Numbered from the stretch's first letter, positions 17,676 to 25,196 are shown. The stretch is 36,081 bases of DNA from Catenovulum sp. 2E275 (GCF_025515275.1 NZ_JAOPFU010000041.1:1-36081); one strand, 5' to 3'. Numbers and translations are program-made. The notes: a model not told the origin generated them from the sequence alone.

Positions 17676-18926
17676 TTAACTGGCTTTTAAGTTATTTTTT
17701 TGAGATTGGATACGCGTTATTTTGTCGGCAAACATGACTTTATTGCGGCCAGCTTTTTTAGCCTCATACAAAGCAATATCAGCTCGTTTTAATAACGGCT
17801 CAGGCTTTTCATCTGGGCGTCGAATAGCACAGCCTAAACTCACACTTACATGCAAAATTTTTCCAACATTTTGATTTTGTTGATTACGGTTTTGCATTCC
17901 GGCTTGATGATCGTGCGGGCGACTGGCTTGTCTAAAAACCAAAGGGTAATTGGCAACACGTGAGCGGATATATTCTAAGCGTTCTGCAATAACTTCGGGA
18001 TCATTATGATTAAAAACCAAAGTAAATTCTTCACCGCCATACCGGTACGCTTTTACCCCTTTGGTTTTAGATAAAATAGAAGCAATGAGTTTTAATACTT
18101 GATCACCCACATCATGCCCCCAAGTGTCATTAAATTTTTTAAAGTGATCAACATCCAGCATAGTGACTGCACTTTGTTTGCTCAACCGGTTTAAATGGCT
18201 CATTAAAGCGCGTCTTTGTGGAAGTTGAGTGAGTTCATCTATATAGGCCAGTTTTAACATTTGATTCGATAAACTGACCAGTAGACAGAAACATGCAGCT
18301 AATGTCATCCAACCAGAAATACTTGCCTGTTCAATATTTAAATAAAACAGCATTAATGAAAACCAAGCCGCAAATTTACTATATTCCTGACTACTGGCCT
18401 GATAATAATACAGCGCAGCTAAACAGCCCAAACTAGAGCAAATAACAAATAGTAATAAAAAGACCGAATATCTGGAATCTGTGCTGATAGCGTCACTAAA
18501 AAACGCGGGTAAGGTTTGATTAATAATTAAGTTTTCTAACCCTACCCATTGAAAACAAAGCGGAATTAAAATCAGTCCGGCTAATAATGCAAACCCTTGT
18601 TTAGTTGGCAGTTGAGGAATTTTTATAAACTGCAAACCAAGCATAAGTAGGCTAATCACGACAGGCATAAATAAATACATGGCTGCAGCTTCAGGCACAG
18701 TTAACGCTTGCTGCAAGGTATTTTGCACAACTAGATAATGGCTAAAAATTAAAGCGAGACTATAAAGCCAACGCCACTGGCGCATAATTGCAGTTAATGA
18801 GGCAGCCAAAAACAAAAGGCCATAAACAGCACCCGGAAAAGATTGTGCTAATAATTGACTAAAACCGGGTGTAAGCCACTGTAACCCAATGATTAATATG
18901 AGTGGAATGAATACATAAAATTGCAC
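17676..18926 (-). CDS. Membrane diguanylate cyclase (GGDEF)
   Basis: A 416-residue protein that should make cyclic di-GMP from two GTP. Seven or eight transmembrane helices fill residues 1-225, with no recognisable sensor family. The GGDEF domain (about 230-400) has YIDELTQLPQRRAL at its start, the metal-binding MLDVDHFKKFND, and an intact active site GGEEF at 297-301. The allosteric RxxD inhibitory site, expected just upstream of GGEEF, is not present, so product inhibition may be missing. An Asn/Gln-rich insertion (QAGMQNRNQQNQNVGK) interrupts the domain after the active site. Confidence 0.92.
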   Translation of the reverse strand: MQFYVFIPLILIIGLQWLTPGFSQLLAQSFPGAVYGLLFLAASLTAIMRQWRWLYSLALIFSHYLVVQNTLQQALTVPEAAAMYLFMPVVISLLMLGLQFIKIPQLPTKQGFALLAGLILIPLCFQWVGLENLIINQTLPAFFSDAISTDSRYSVFLLLFVICSSLGCLAALYYYQASSQEYSKFAAWFSLMLFYLNIEQASISGWMTLAACFCLLVSLSNQMLKLAYIDELTQLPQRRALMSHLNRLSKQSAVTMLDVDHFKKFNDTWGHDVGDQVLKLIASILSKTKGVKAYRYGGEEFTLVFNHNDPEVIAERLEYIRSRVANYPLVFRQASRPHDHQAGMQNRNQQNQNVGKILHVSVSLGCAIRRPDEKPEPLLKRADIALYEAKKAGRNKVMFADKITRIQSQKNNLKAS

Positions 18927-18998
18927 CTTAACCTCACGTTTTAGTTATTTTAATCAGGTTTTTAATTGCAGGTGAAATATACACTTACGCTGAGGTTT

Positions 18999-19014
18999 TG
19001 TGAACCCGTTCATG
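18999..19014 (+). promoter_or_regulatory. CRP-like site / TGAAC-CC-GTTCA dyad
   Basis: TGTGA-N6-TCATG matches 8 of 10 bases of the CRP half-site pair TGTGA-N6-TCACA, and inside it TGAAC and GTTCA are a perfect inverted repeat. It is centred about 69 bases upstream of the inferred start of the ECF-type promoter at 19041-19068, a usual position for class I activation. Confidence 0.35.
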
Positions 19015-19040
19015 CTTTTTTTGCAAGTATTAAACTGGAT

Positions 19041-19068
19041 GGAATAAATTGAGTCGCTATTACGTTAA
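19041..19068 (+). promoter_or_regulatory. ECF-type promoter of the tetrapeptide-repeat gene
   Basis: GGAATA (19041-19046), a 16-base spacer, then CGTTAA (19063-19068). The same pair, extended as GGAATAAAT and CGTTA, is found before the protease and sigma genes, and nowhere else that I noticed in this window. The inferred RNA would start about 30 bases before the ATG at 19106. Confidence 0.7.
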
Positions 19069-19105
19069 CTCTGTGACATTAACTCAAAAGTGAGAGGGTA
19101 CCAAA

Positions 19106-19912
19106 ATGAAAAACAGAATTTTTAACGTAACAAAAAATGGCTTCTTGTTAACTACTTGCTCTTTAGTCACATTTGTAGCATTAGCTAATAATGATGTTAA
19201 TACTCAAATGACACTAACATCGAATAATCAATATCAGGCCGATACGACAACGATTAATTTTAATGGCTCAACTCAATCTAGTTCTGCGACTCAGAGCAAT
19301 AACTCGATTGATGCAGGCCAAACGCAAACACCTGATAATAGCTCATTAACACAAAATGTTGGTTCTACAGGCCAGAATGAGTCAACTACAAATATAGCGA
19401 CGGTTCGAAACAATTCTATCTCAGGGTTGTTTACCAGTTTTAAGCAGAACTCGGATACCAATCCAGAAGCCAGCCCAGGTCAAACTGACTCCGTACAATC
19501 AACATCGACAGAAGGAGGGAGCAATATTAAACAAGTAAGTGTAATCAAAGGCAGTATTCAAGACTCAGTAAATTTACAAACAGAGCAGACATTAGCTACC
19601 GCTTCAACTATAGGGCAAACAACTAAACTCCAAGTTGAGAATATAATTGATGCAAGTGTTAACCAAGCTGTTAATACCTCAACAGCTCTTAATGCAACTC
19701 AGCAATCAGTTAGTAGTGTGATTACAGATACGGTTGAAAAAAATGTAATGCAAACGGTTGATTTATCTGCAGAGCAAAGTGCAGAACAAAGTGTTAGTGG
19801 GCAGTTAAGTTCAACTGTGGATGAAACTGTAAATAATACGATTGAATCAAGCGTTGACACTTCAATTAATAACTCTCTTGAAAATTCATTAAGCAAAACC
19901 GGCTTATTATAA
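19106..19912 (+). CDS. Exported Ser/Thr/Asn/Gln-rich protein with tandem tetrapeptides
   Basis: A 268-residue exported protein of unknown family. A signal peptide is followed by a likely cleavage site after ALA (residue 27). Residues 28-140 are low-complexity Ser/Thr/Asn/Gln. From about 141 hydrophobic residues become regular, and residues 207-262 are 14 uninterrupted tetrapeptides of the form x-x-(S/T/N/Q)-(V/I/L/A), for example DETV, NNTI, ESSV. There are no aromatic residues in the repeat and only one Cys in the protein (in the signal). It is preceded by an ECF-type promoter and GAGAGGG ribosome site. It may be a surface fibre, adhesin or protease substrate; none of these is proven. Confidence 0.75.
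   Translation: MKNRIFNVTKNGFLLTTCSLVTFVALANNDVNTQMTLTSNNQYQADTTTINFNGSTQSSSATQSNNSIDAGQTQTPDNSSLTQNVGSTGQNESTTNIATVRNNSISGLFTSFKQNSDTNPEASPGQTDSVQSTSTEGGSNIKQVSVIKGSIQDSVNLQTEQTLATASTIGQTTKLQVENIIDASVNQAVNTSTALNATQQSVSSVITDTVEKNVMQTVDLSAEQSAEQSVSGQLSSTVDETVNNTIESSVDTSINNSLENSLSKTGLL
19724..19891 (+). repeat. Coding array of 14 tetrapeptide repeats
   Basis: Codons 207-262 of the exported protein, in a strict 12-base period at the protein-pattern level: third residue mostly Ser or Thr, fourth always Val, Ile, Leu or Ala. The DNA itself is diverged, so selection appears to act on the protein pattern rather than recent duplication. Confidence 0.85.
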
Positions 19913-19917
19913 AGTTA

Positions 19918-19955
19918 AACTCAAAAGCGGCTCAAAGAGCCGCTTTACTTGAGTT
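19918..19955 (+). terminator. Intercistronic hairpin between repeat protein and barrel
   Basis: AAAGCGGCTC and GAGCCGCTTT pair perfectly over 10 bp around AAA, extended by AACTCA/TGAGTT across a three-base bulge. No real T tract follows. It may be a leaky terminator or a 3' RNA-protecting hairpin that makes the upstream gene more abundant than the downstream one. Confidence 0.65.
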
Positions 19956-19982
19956 AGATGAAATATCGTTTTGAGGTTAAAT

Positions 19983-20909
19983 ATGAACAAGTTACTCAAA
20001 TTTAATAGACTTATTGCGTTAGGTTGTTCCTTTGCGATCAGTTGCATACAATTTGTTTATGCTAAAGACTCAACTTTGAAAGCTAATTTTGATTTAGAAT
20101 CTGGGGTTGAATATGATAGTAAATTAACTGTGGTAGAGTTGGATCAGTTAAAAGAAGAAGCCGATATAGCCTTAAAGTTTGCTGCTAAAGCAAAGTTTAA
20201 CTGGCAAGCAACTCAGAAGCTAACGGTAAAAGGTGGTTACACCTACTCAAACAAAGATTACAAAATGTATGATGAGTTTGATTTAATAATTCATCAATTA
20301 TCAGCAGAAGCTAATTATGATTTTTCGGTAATTAAATTAGGAGCGTTACACTATTTATCAAAAGCTGAGTTAGCAGGAGAAGATTTTTTAAATTTAAACC
20401 AGTCAAGTTTATTTTTAAGTAAGTTAATGGATAATAAGCATTATTTGCGTTTTTCTATTAATTTTACAGACAAAAAACTAGATGACTTTTCAAGCCGAAA
20501 TTCTATAGGGAAAGGCTATTCTGCCGATTATTTTTTATTTGAAAATCAGGCAAAAAGCTTTTTTTCAATTAGTATTCATACTGATAAGCAAAGCGCAGAT
20601 TCGACCCAATTTAATTACTATGAACAAGGCATTAATACCAAAATGTCACACCAATTCGATCGTTTTTCATTACCCCAAAAAATACAGCTATCAGTGAGTT
20701 ATTGGCACCGGGATTACACCGAAATAACCCCATTGATAGGGAGAAAACGTGATGATAAAAAACAAGGTGCGGAATTGAGTTGGTTTATCAATTTAAATGA
20801 ATATATTACGTTGCATAATAAACTTGAATATGCGGACTACCATTCAAATTTGAATACTGCTGACTATCATGAATATTTAGCATCTATTCAGGTCAAAGCT
20901 GCTTTTTAA
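19983..20909 (+). CDS. Outer-membrane beta-barrel protein
   Basis: A 308-residue protein with a signal peptide (cleavage near VYA) and then alternating amphipathic strands to a C-terminal phenylalanine, the outer-membrane barrel signature. The last ~80 residues (WHRDYTEITPLIGRKRDD, then a closing pair of strands) recall the barrel part of Slam/DUF560-like or YaiO-like proteins, but without the N-terminal TPR domain of Slam. ATG 19983 is chosen for its GAGG six bases upstream. It shares the transcript of the repeat-protein gene and overlaps the convergent protease gene by 17 bases. It may export or anchor the repeat protein; that is inference from position. Confidence 0.75.
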   Translation: MNKLLKFNRLIALGCSFAISCIQFVYAKDSTLKANFDLESGVEYDSKLTVVELDQLKEEADIALKFAAKAKFNWQATQKLTVKGGYTYSNKDYKMYDEFDLIIHQLSAEANYDFSVIKLGALHYLSKAELAGEDFLNLNQSSLFLSKLMDNKHYLRFSINFTDKKLDDFSSRNSIGKGYSADYFLFENQAKSFFSISIHTDKQSADSTQFNYYEQGINTKMSHQFDRFSLPQKIQLSVSYWHRDYTEITPLIGRKRDDKKQGAELSWFINLNEYITLHNKLEYADYHSNLNTADYHEYLASIQVKAAF

Positions 20910-22260
20910 ACCCTATTAGGCCAAATCCAAATATAGGATCATGGCCTGCTTGTCCCAAATCTTCAGCTTCTTGTTTTAGGCGTTGTAAATAATTTGAGGT
21001 TTGCTGCTTAAAGCAGGCTGTATAGGCACTAATGACCGGAGTTGCGATCGAGGTTCCGCTTTCACTACCAAATGAACTTAGAGATTTATTTAACCTTGCC
21101 GTTTTTACTGATACACCTAGCGCAGCAAAGTCAATATAGGCACCTTGGTTTGCCCAGCGATAAATTTTCTTATTACTATCGACGGCTGTAACTGCTATCA
21201 CATCAATATAAGCTGCTGGGTAAAGCGGCTCAGATGTTGGTCCTTCATTTCCGGCAGCTGCAACTATGTCTATTTTTTTTGCTATCACTTTATTAATTGT
21301 TTTTTCAAGCAAAGTATTATTAGGGCCAGCTAAACTCATATTAATAACAGTTACATTTTTTTCAACCAACCAATTTATGCCTTTTATTAAGTTAAATAAA
21401 CTAGCGCCTTGAGTATAATCAGTTTGGTTATGGAAAACGGCAGCTGAATATAAAGTCGCATTTGGCAGTAGTGCTGGAAGCTGCTTATCCTGACTAACTA
21501 GCAATGAAGCTATAGCGGTTGCGTGTGCTTTGGGTAACTTTATCGAATCAGGTAAAAAGCTAACTTGATTAATTTTTGCGTTTTTAAAAGCATCATGGGT
21601 CAACTCAATTTGTGTATCTAGCATGCCTATTTTTATTTTTTGTGTGCAAACAGGGTTAACTACATTTGTACTAATTAATGCATTAGGTGTAGGAGAAGCG
21701 TTCAGGGTTTGTGCCTGGTAAATATAATTTCTCTCAAGTTGTTTAATTATTTGATTGGGAAATAAGCTTCGTAAAGTTTGGTTTTTATCTAGCTCTGGTG
21801 GTACTTTGAAACGAATTATTGTCATATCAAGCGCATTAAGAGTTTGCATTTCAAGTAACTGTATATCGTATTTTTGTTTGAGTTGATTGAATTGTTGTAA
21901 CTCTTGAGTTGAAAGAGTAATTAACCATTCAAACTGAATCGCTCGTAAGCCATTTTCAACTTCAACTTCAATAAATTCTGCTTGTCCTTGCTTATTTAAT
22001 ATTGAAAGTTTTGCCGGTAAATTTTGTATGCTCGGGCTAATTTTGTTGGGGAGTTGTCTATCTTGTATAGACTCAATAATTTTAGGTTGTTCAATTTGAA
22101 CAACAGCTGGCTGAATCTGTTGTTCAATATTTTGTTCTACGTTATCTGAAATAGAATCAATACTGGAAAGGGTTGAATCTAAAATACCGGCCTGTGTAGT
22201 CGTTGATAGGGTTAATAAAGAATACATTATCAAGTTTAAACTACTTTTTTTGATATTCAT
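20893..22260 (-). CDS. Subtilisin-like serine protease (S8)
   Basis: A 455-residue exported subtilase. Signal peptide to about residue 24 (TQA), a tetrapeptide-like segment (28-53), a propeptide-like region (about 95-185), then the catalytic domain: Asp215 in GMLDT, His246 in AHATAIA (usually HGT), Asn338 in AAGNEGP, Ser404 in SGTSIATP. All catalytic residues are present, so it should be active. It ends shortly after GFGLIGF with no autotransporter or secretion domain, so it is periplasmic or needs another exporter. It reads against the barrel gene, has its own ECF-type promoter, and has AGGAA upstream of the ATG. Confidence 0.92.
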   Translation of the reverse strand: MNIKKSSLNLIMYSLLTLSTTTQAGILDSTLSSIDSISDNVEQNIEQQIQPAVVQIEQPKIIESIQDRQLPNKISPSIQNLPAKLSILNKQGQAEFIEVEVENGLRAIQFEWLITLSTQELQQFNQLKQKYDIQLLEMQTLNALDMTIIRFKVPPELDKNQTLRSLFPNQIIKQLERNYIYQAQTLNASPTPNALISTNVVNPVCTQKIKIGMLDTQIELTHDAFKNAKINQVSFLPDSIKLPKAHATAIASLLVSQDKQLPALLPNATLYSAAVFHNQTDYTQGASLFNLIKGINWLVEKNVTVINMSLAGPNNTLLEKTINKVIAKKIDIVAAAGNEGPTSEPLYPAAYIDVIAVTAVDSNKKIYRWANQGAYIDFAALGVSVKTARLNKSLSSFGSESGTSIATPVISAYTACFKQQTSNYLQRLKQEAEDLGQAGHDPIFGFGLIGFKKQL

Positions 22261-22292
22261 TTTTATTTGATTCCTGCATAAGACTTTATTTA

Positions 22293-22320
22293 ATAACGTT
22301 TATTTGAGTTGATTTATTCC
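22293..22320 (-). promoter_or_regulatory. ECF-type promoter of the protease gene
   Basis: On the minus strand GGAATA (22320-22315), a 16-base spacer, and CGTTAT (22298-22293). The -35 element is extended as GGAATAAAT exactly as at 19041. The inferred leader to the ATG at 22260 is about 26 bases. Confidence 0.7.
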
Positions 22321-22345
22321 TGCTAAACTAAAATTCAGATAATAA

Positions 22346-22372
22346 GGAATAAATTTCAGGCTGAGCCGTTAA
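22346..22372 (+). promoter_or_regulatory. ECF-type promoter of the sigma operon (autoregulatory)
   Basis: GGAATA (22346-22351), a 15-base spacer, and CGTTAA (22367-22372); the shared blocks GGAATAAATT and GTTAACT are identical to those at 19041-19070. It is arranged back to back with the protease promoter. This suggests the sigma factor drives its own operon. Confidence 0.7.
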
Positions 22373-22413
22373 CTTAATACGAAAGCTTAATAATTAAGAG
22401 TAAGCATAGCAAA

Positions 22414-22908
22414 ATGAAACAAGAATTAGTGAGATTGATTCCAATGATCCGTCGTTTTGCCTATTCACTAACAGGTAATCAGGCCGACGCAGATGATTTG
22501 TTACAAAACACAGTTGAACGCATATTAGCTAAAGGCATACCTGAAAACATTATGTTGGAAAAGTGGATGTTTAGAGTATGTCGAAATTTATGGATTGATG
22601 AATATCGCTCACGCAAGGTTAGGCAAAATGCAGCTTTATCACCTGAATTAGCTGAGCATCAGATAGTTGAATGTGTTGAAAATAAGGAAATTGAAGTAAA
22701 TTTACAGGAATTGAATCAGGCAATGAATATACTACCAGATGAACAGCGCTCTATTATTGCATTAGTTGCTTTGCAAGGTATGTCATACAAAGAGGTTGCT
22801 GAAACATTAGCTATTCCTATTGGAACGGTAATGAGTCGTTTAGCTAGAGCAAGAGCCAGCTTACATAAATTTATTCATTTTGAAACTAAACCGCAGGAGT
22901 GGATATGA
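22414..22908 (+). CDS. ECF-type RNA polymerase sigma factor
   Basis: A 164-residue sigma factor of the extracytoplasmic-function type. Region 2 is at about 5-70 (DADDLLQNTVERIL, then WMFRVCRNLWIDEYRSRK) and region 4 at about 105-155 (LPDEQRSIIALVALQGMSYKEVAE, and TVMSRLARARASL as the recognition helix); there is no region 3, as expected. It is followed by its membrane anti-sigma in an ATGA overlap. Promoters matching one motif precede this gene, the divergent protease and the repeat-protein gene, so these are the likely targets. The ECF subgroup is not assigned. Confidence 0.93.
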   Translation: MKQELVRLIPMIRRFAYSLTGNQADADDLLQNTVERILAKGIPENIMLEKWMFRVCRNLWIDEYRSRKVRQNAALSPELAEHQIVECVENKEIEVNLQELNQAMNILPDEQRSIIALVALQGMSYKEVAETLAIPIGTVMSRLARARASLHKFIHFETKPQEWI

Positions 22909-23678
22909 ATAAGCCTAATAACACACTGCATCAAGTTATCTCTGATGAGCAGCTTTCCGCATTTTTAGACGCAGAACTCGATGAAAGAGAAATGGATAAA
23001 ATTCGTCAGTGTATTGAGCAAGATGAAGCATTGGCAGAAAGATTAGCTGAATTAAGTTCGAGTGATGAGATAATTTATTATTATTATGATCAAATTAACC
23101 AGCAACCTTTACCACAAAAATTGACAAATTTATTAGAGCAGTTACCGGAGGATATGCAGCACCAACAAGCTAACAAAATAATAGAGTTATCTGTATGGCA
23201 AAAAATCAAACGGTTTAATAAGCCCCAGTTTGCAATGGCTGCTAGCATAACTTTAGTTGCGGGTTTAAGCTTGGCACAATTATTTTGGACTAATAATCAA
23301 GTTGTAGGACAAAACTTTGCAGAACAAAATTGGCAGGAAGTTGAACAATTTTTAAATTTTGAACTAAGTGGCAAAAGCATTGATCTAGCTGGAAATCAAC
23401 TACAGGGCAAACTAAGCTTTATGGATAAGCAAGGTCATTATTGCAGGCAATTTGTTATTACCAATGAGCAACAAGCACAACAAAGTATTGCATGTAAAAT
23501 AAATGAGCAATGGCAGTTATTAGCTCATTTTTACCAATCTAAAACGCAACAGCAAGAGTATCAAACAGCTTCAGTTAGTAGCTCTCTAAAGCAAACAATA
23601 GAAGCGATGGCCCAGCAAGGTGCGTTTATGAGCTATCAGGATGAAAAAAACGCAATTAATAAAAATTGGAATAAGTAG
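22905..23678 (+). CDS. Membrane anti-sigma factor
   Basis: A 257-residue single-pass protein coupled to the sigma gene by ATGA, with GCAGGAG upstream of the ATG. The N-terminal cytoplasmic domain (SDEQLSAFLDAELDEREM) resembles the sigma-binding domain of RseA-like anti-sigmas; the zinc-binding His-Cys-Cys motif of ZAS proteins is absent. One helix lies at about 109-128. The periplasmic part contains HYCRQF and IACKINEQW, two Cys that could form a disulfide and respond to envelope state. An upstream GTG (22899) would add two residues only. Regulated proteolysis by other proteases is likely but not visible here. Confidence 0.88.
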   Translation: MNKPNNTLHQVISDEQLSAFLDAELDEREMDKIRQCIEQDEALAERLAELSSSDEIIYYYYDQINQQPLPQKLTNLLEQLPEDMQHQQANKIIELSVWQKIKRFNKPQFAMAASITLVAGLSLAQLFWTNNQVVGQNFAEQNWQEVEQFLNFELSGKSIDLAGNQLQGKLSFMDKQGHYCRQFVITNEQQAQQSIACKINEQWQLLAHFYQSKTQQQEYQTASVSSSLKQTIEAMAQQGAFMSYQDEKNAINKNWNK

Positions 23679-23686
23679 AGGTTATT

Positions 23687-24223
23687 ATGAAAAATTGTAT
23701 TTTTAAACCTATTAGTATGCTTGTTTTATTTACCCTTATATTAGCGGGTTGTGCATCTGCCCCTAAATATAAACAAGCACAAGGAAACGGCTACGGCTAT
23801 AGCGAAAGTAAAATCACCTCAGATAAATATCGGGTATCTTTTAAAACCCGTGGTGATGATAAGCTAATGGTCATGGATTTTGCTTTATTGCGAGCCGCTG
23901 AATTAACTAAACAACAAGGCTATGATTGGTTTGTTGTGGTATCCCGCGATACTTTAATTGACCAAAAATCAGTTCAGCCCCGCTCAAGTGTAGGTGTTAG
24001 CGCAGGACGCGATGTATATCAATCTTGCGGTGCTTTAGGTTGCCAAACTCGCTCGCGGCCAAGTACAGGTGTAGGTATTGGTCTGAACTTTGGTGATACT
24101 GATAGTGAGATTCAAAGTATTATTGAAATCAATTTGGGTAAAGGCGTCAGACCTGAAAACTTAGATAGCTATCCGGCTGATGAGTTAATTACCAATATCA
24201 AATCGAGTTATCAGTTGGAATAA
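23687..24223 (+). CDS. CC0125/CC1285-family-like lipoprotein
   Basis: A 178-residue lipoprotein with lipobox LAGC (Cys22), third gene of the sigma operon (8 bases after the anti-sigma stop, GAGG ribosome site). The mature part has YGYSESKI, YRVSFKTRGDD and LLRAAELTKQQGYDWFVVV, the pattern of the CC0125/CC1285-type lipoprotein family of unknown function. Two Cys in SCGALGC may pair. Its place in the operon makes it a probable member of the ECF regulon. Confidence 0.75.
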   Translation: MKNCIFKPISMLVLFTLILAGCASAPKYKQAQGNGYGYSESKITSDKYRVSFKTRGDDKLMVMDFALLRAAELTKQQGYDWFVVVSRDTLIDQKSVQPRSSVGVSAGRDVYQSCGALGCQTRSRPSTGVGIGLNFGDTDSEIQSIIEINLGKGVRPENLDSYPADELITNIKSSYQLE

Positions 24224-24265
24224 ATAAGACTTAAATATTTTCATTTTAGATAACTGAATCATTAA

Positions 24266-24310
24266 AGTAAGTTGGCATAACGGGTACAAATTATTTTATG
24301 TCAACTTACT
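24266..24310. repeat. 14-bp inverted repeat between convergent lipoprotein genes
   Basis: AGTAAGTTGGCATA (24266-24279) pairs with TATGTCAACTTACT (24297-24310) apart from one G-U-type position, around a 17-base loop. It lies between the ends of two convergent genes and so could act as a shared 3' end, but it has no T tract. Confidence 0.5.
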
Positions 24311-24323
24311 ATCAAATAGGGCT

Positions 24324-25196
24324 TTACTGTTTGTTAATAGATATCTTTCTACGTAAACCAATAAAGATGAAAAATAAAACAAACAACTCAAAATAACCTG
24401 TAGAACCAGCCCCCGTATATCCTGCCTTATGACTGATTTTAGCTTGCTCAGGGTTGTCTTTTAATGATGCTTGAAATTTATCTAACTGTAACTTTAAATT
24501 CTCAACCATATTTTGAGCTGCAATTTCAAATCCGGTAAGGCTATCGGTACGTAATTCTTCATTTAAATTGATGGGGGTTGATTTTCCTTTTACAGAGCTC
24601 GAACCCGGCGCTCGAAACAACATTTTTTTACTACTAATGTCATAAACTACAGTATCCATTAGGGTGTTAGTATCATTTTTTGAACCAGAGATTAGGTATG
24701 CTCCAACAATTGTCCAATAGCTTAAAGATAATGCATTTTCATCGGTAAACTGAACTTGGTCGTAGGATACTAATGCTATAACATCGATACCATACATGGT
24801 TTTAATTTGATTTAAGTTAGTAAAACTGCCCTCCGGTGTTAGGTATTCTGATGGAATCACTTCTAATTGCTCTACAAACTCTAAAGTTCTAAAGTTATCT
24901 GCGACTTTTTCTAGTAAGTCAGATTTTTGTGCTTCACTAATGTTATTGCTGTAACTTTTTCCTGTCCAAAAATTGAAAGAGTGTGATTGTCCCTTGCTTT
25001 CGGGTACAAATGCGATACCTACTTTCAATGGAAGCTGAAGGTGGGGAATTGAGGGGACTATTTTTGTATCTTCGGATGTTGGATAAAGATATTCCATCAC
25101 ACTACTTTTTTTATGTACTGTTTGGGTTGCGCACCCAGATAAGCATAACGTAACAATGGATAAGGGGATAATTATAACTTTAAATAATGAGCGCAT
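24324..25196 (-). CDS. Rhombotarget lipoprotein with GlyGly-CTERM-like tail
   Basis: A 290-residue lipoprotein with lipobox LSGC (Cys22) and, unusually, a C-terminal sorting signal: Gly-rich 259-267 (GYTGAGSTG), a hydrophobic helix (268-281) and basic RRK (282-284). This is the layout recognised by rhombosortase, an intramembrane protease of the rhomboid family that cuts GlyGly-CTERM tails. Internal features MDTVVYDISSKKMLFRAPGSSSVKG match what I recall of the family named rhombotarget lipoprotein. Function unknown. No rhombosortase is in the window. No copy of the neighbouring ECF motif precedes it. Confidence 0.8.
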   Translation of the reverse strand: MRSLFKVIIIPLSIVTLCLSGCATQTVHKKSSVMEYLYPTSEDTKIVPSIPHLQLPLKVGIAFVPESKGQSHSFNFWTGKSYSNNISEAQKSDLLEKVADNFRTLEFVEQLEVIPSEYLTPEGSFTNLNQIKTMYGIDVIALVSYDQVQFTDENALSLSYWTIVGAYLISGSKNDTNTLMDTVVYDISSKKMLFRAPGSSSVKGKSTPINLNEELRTDSLTGFEIAAQNMVENLKLQLDKFQASLKDNPEQAKISHKAGYTGAGSTGYFELFVLFFIFIGLRRKISINKQ

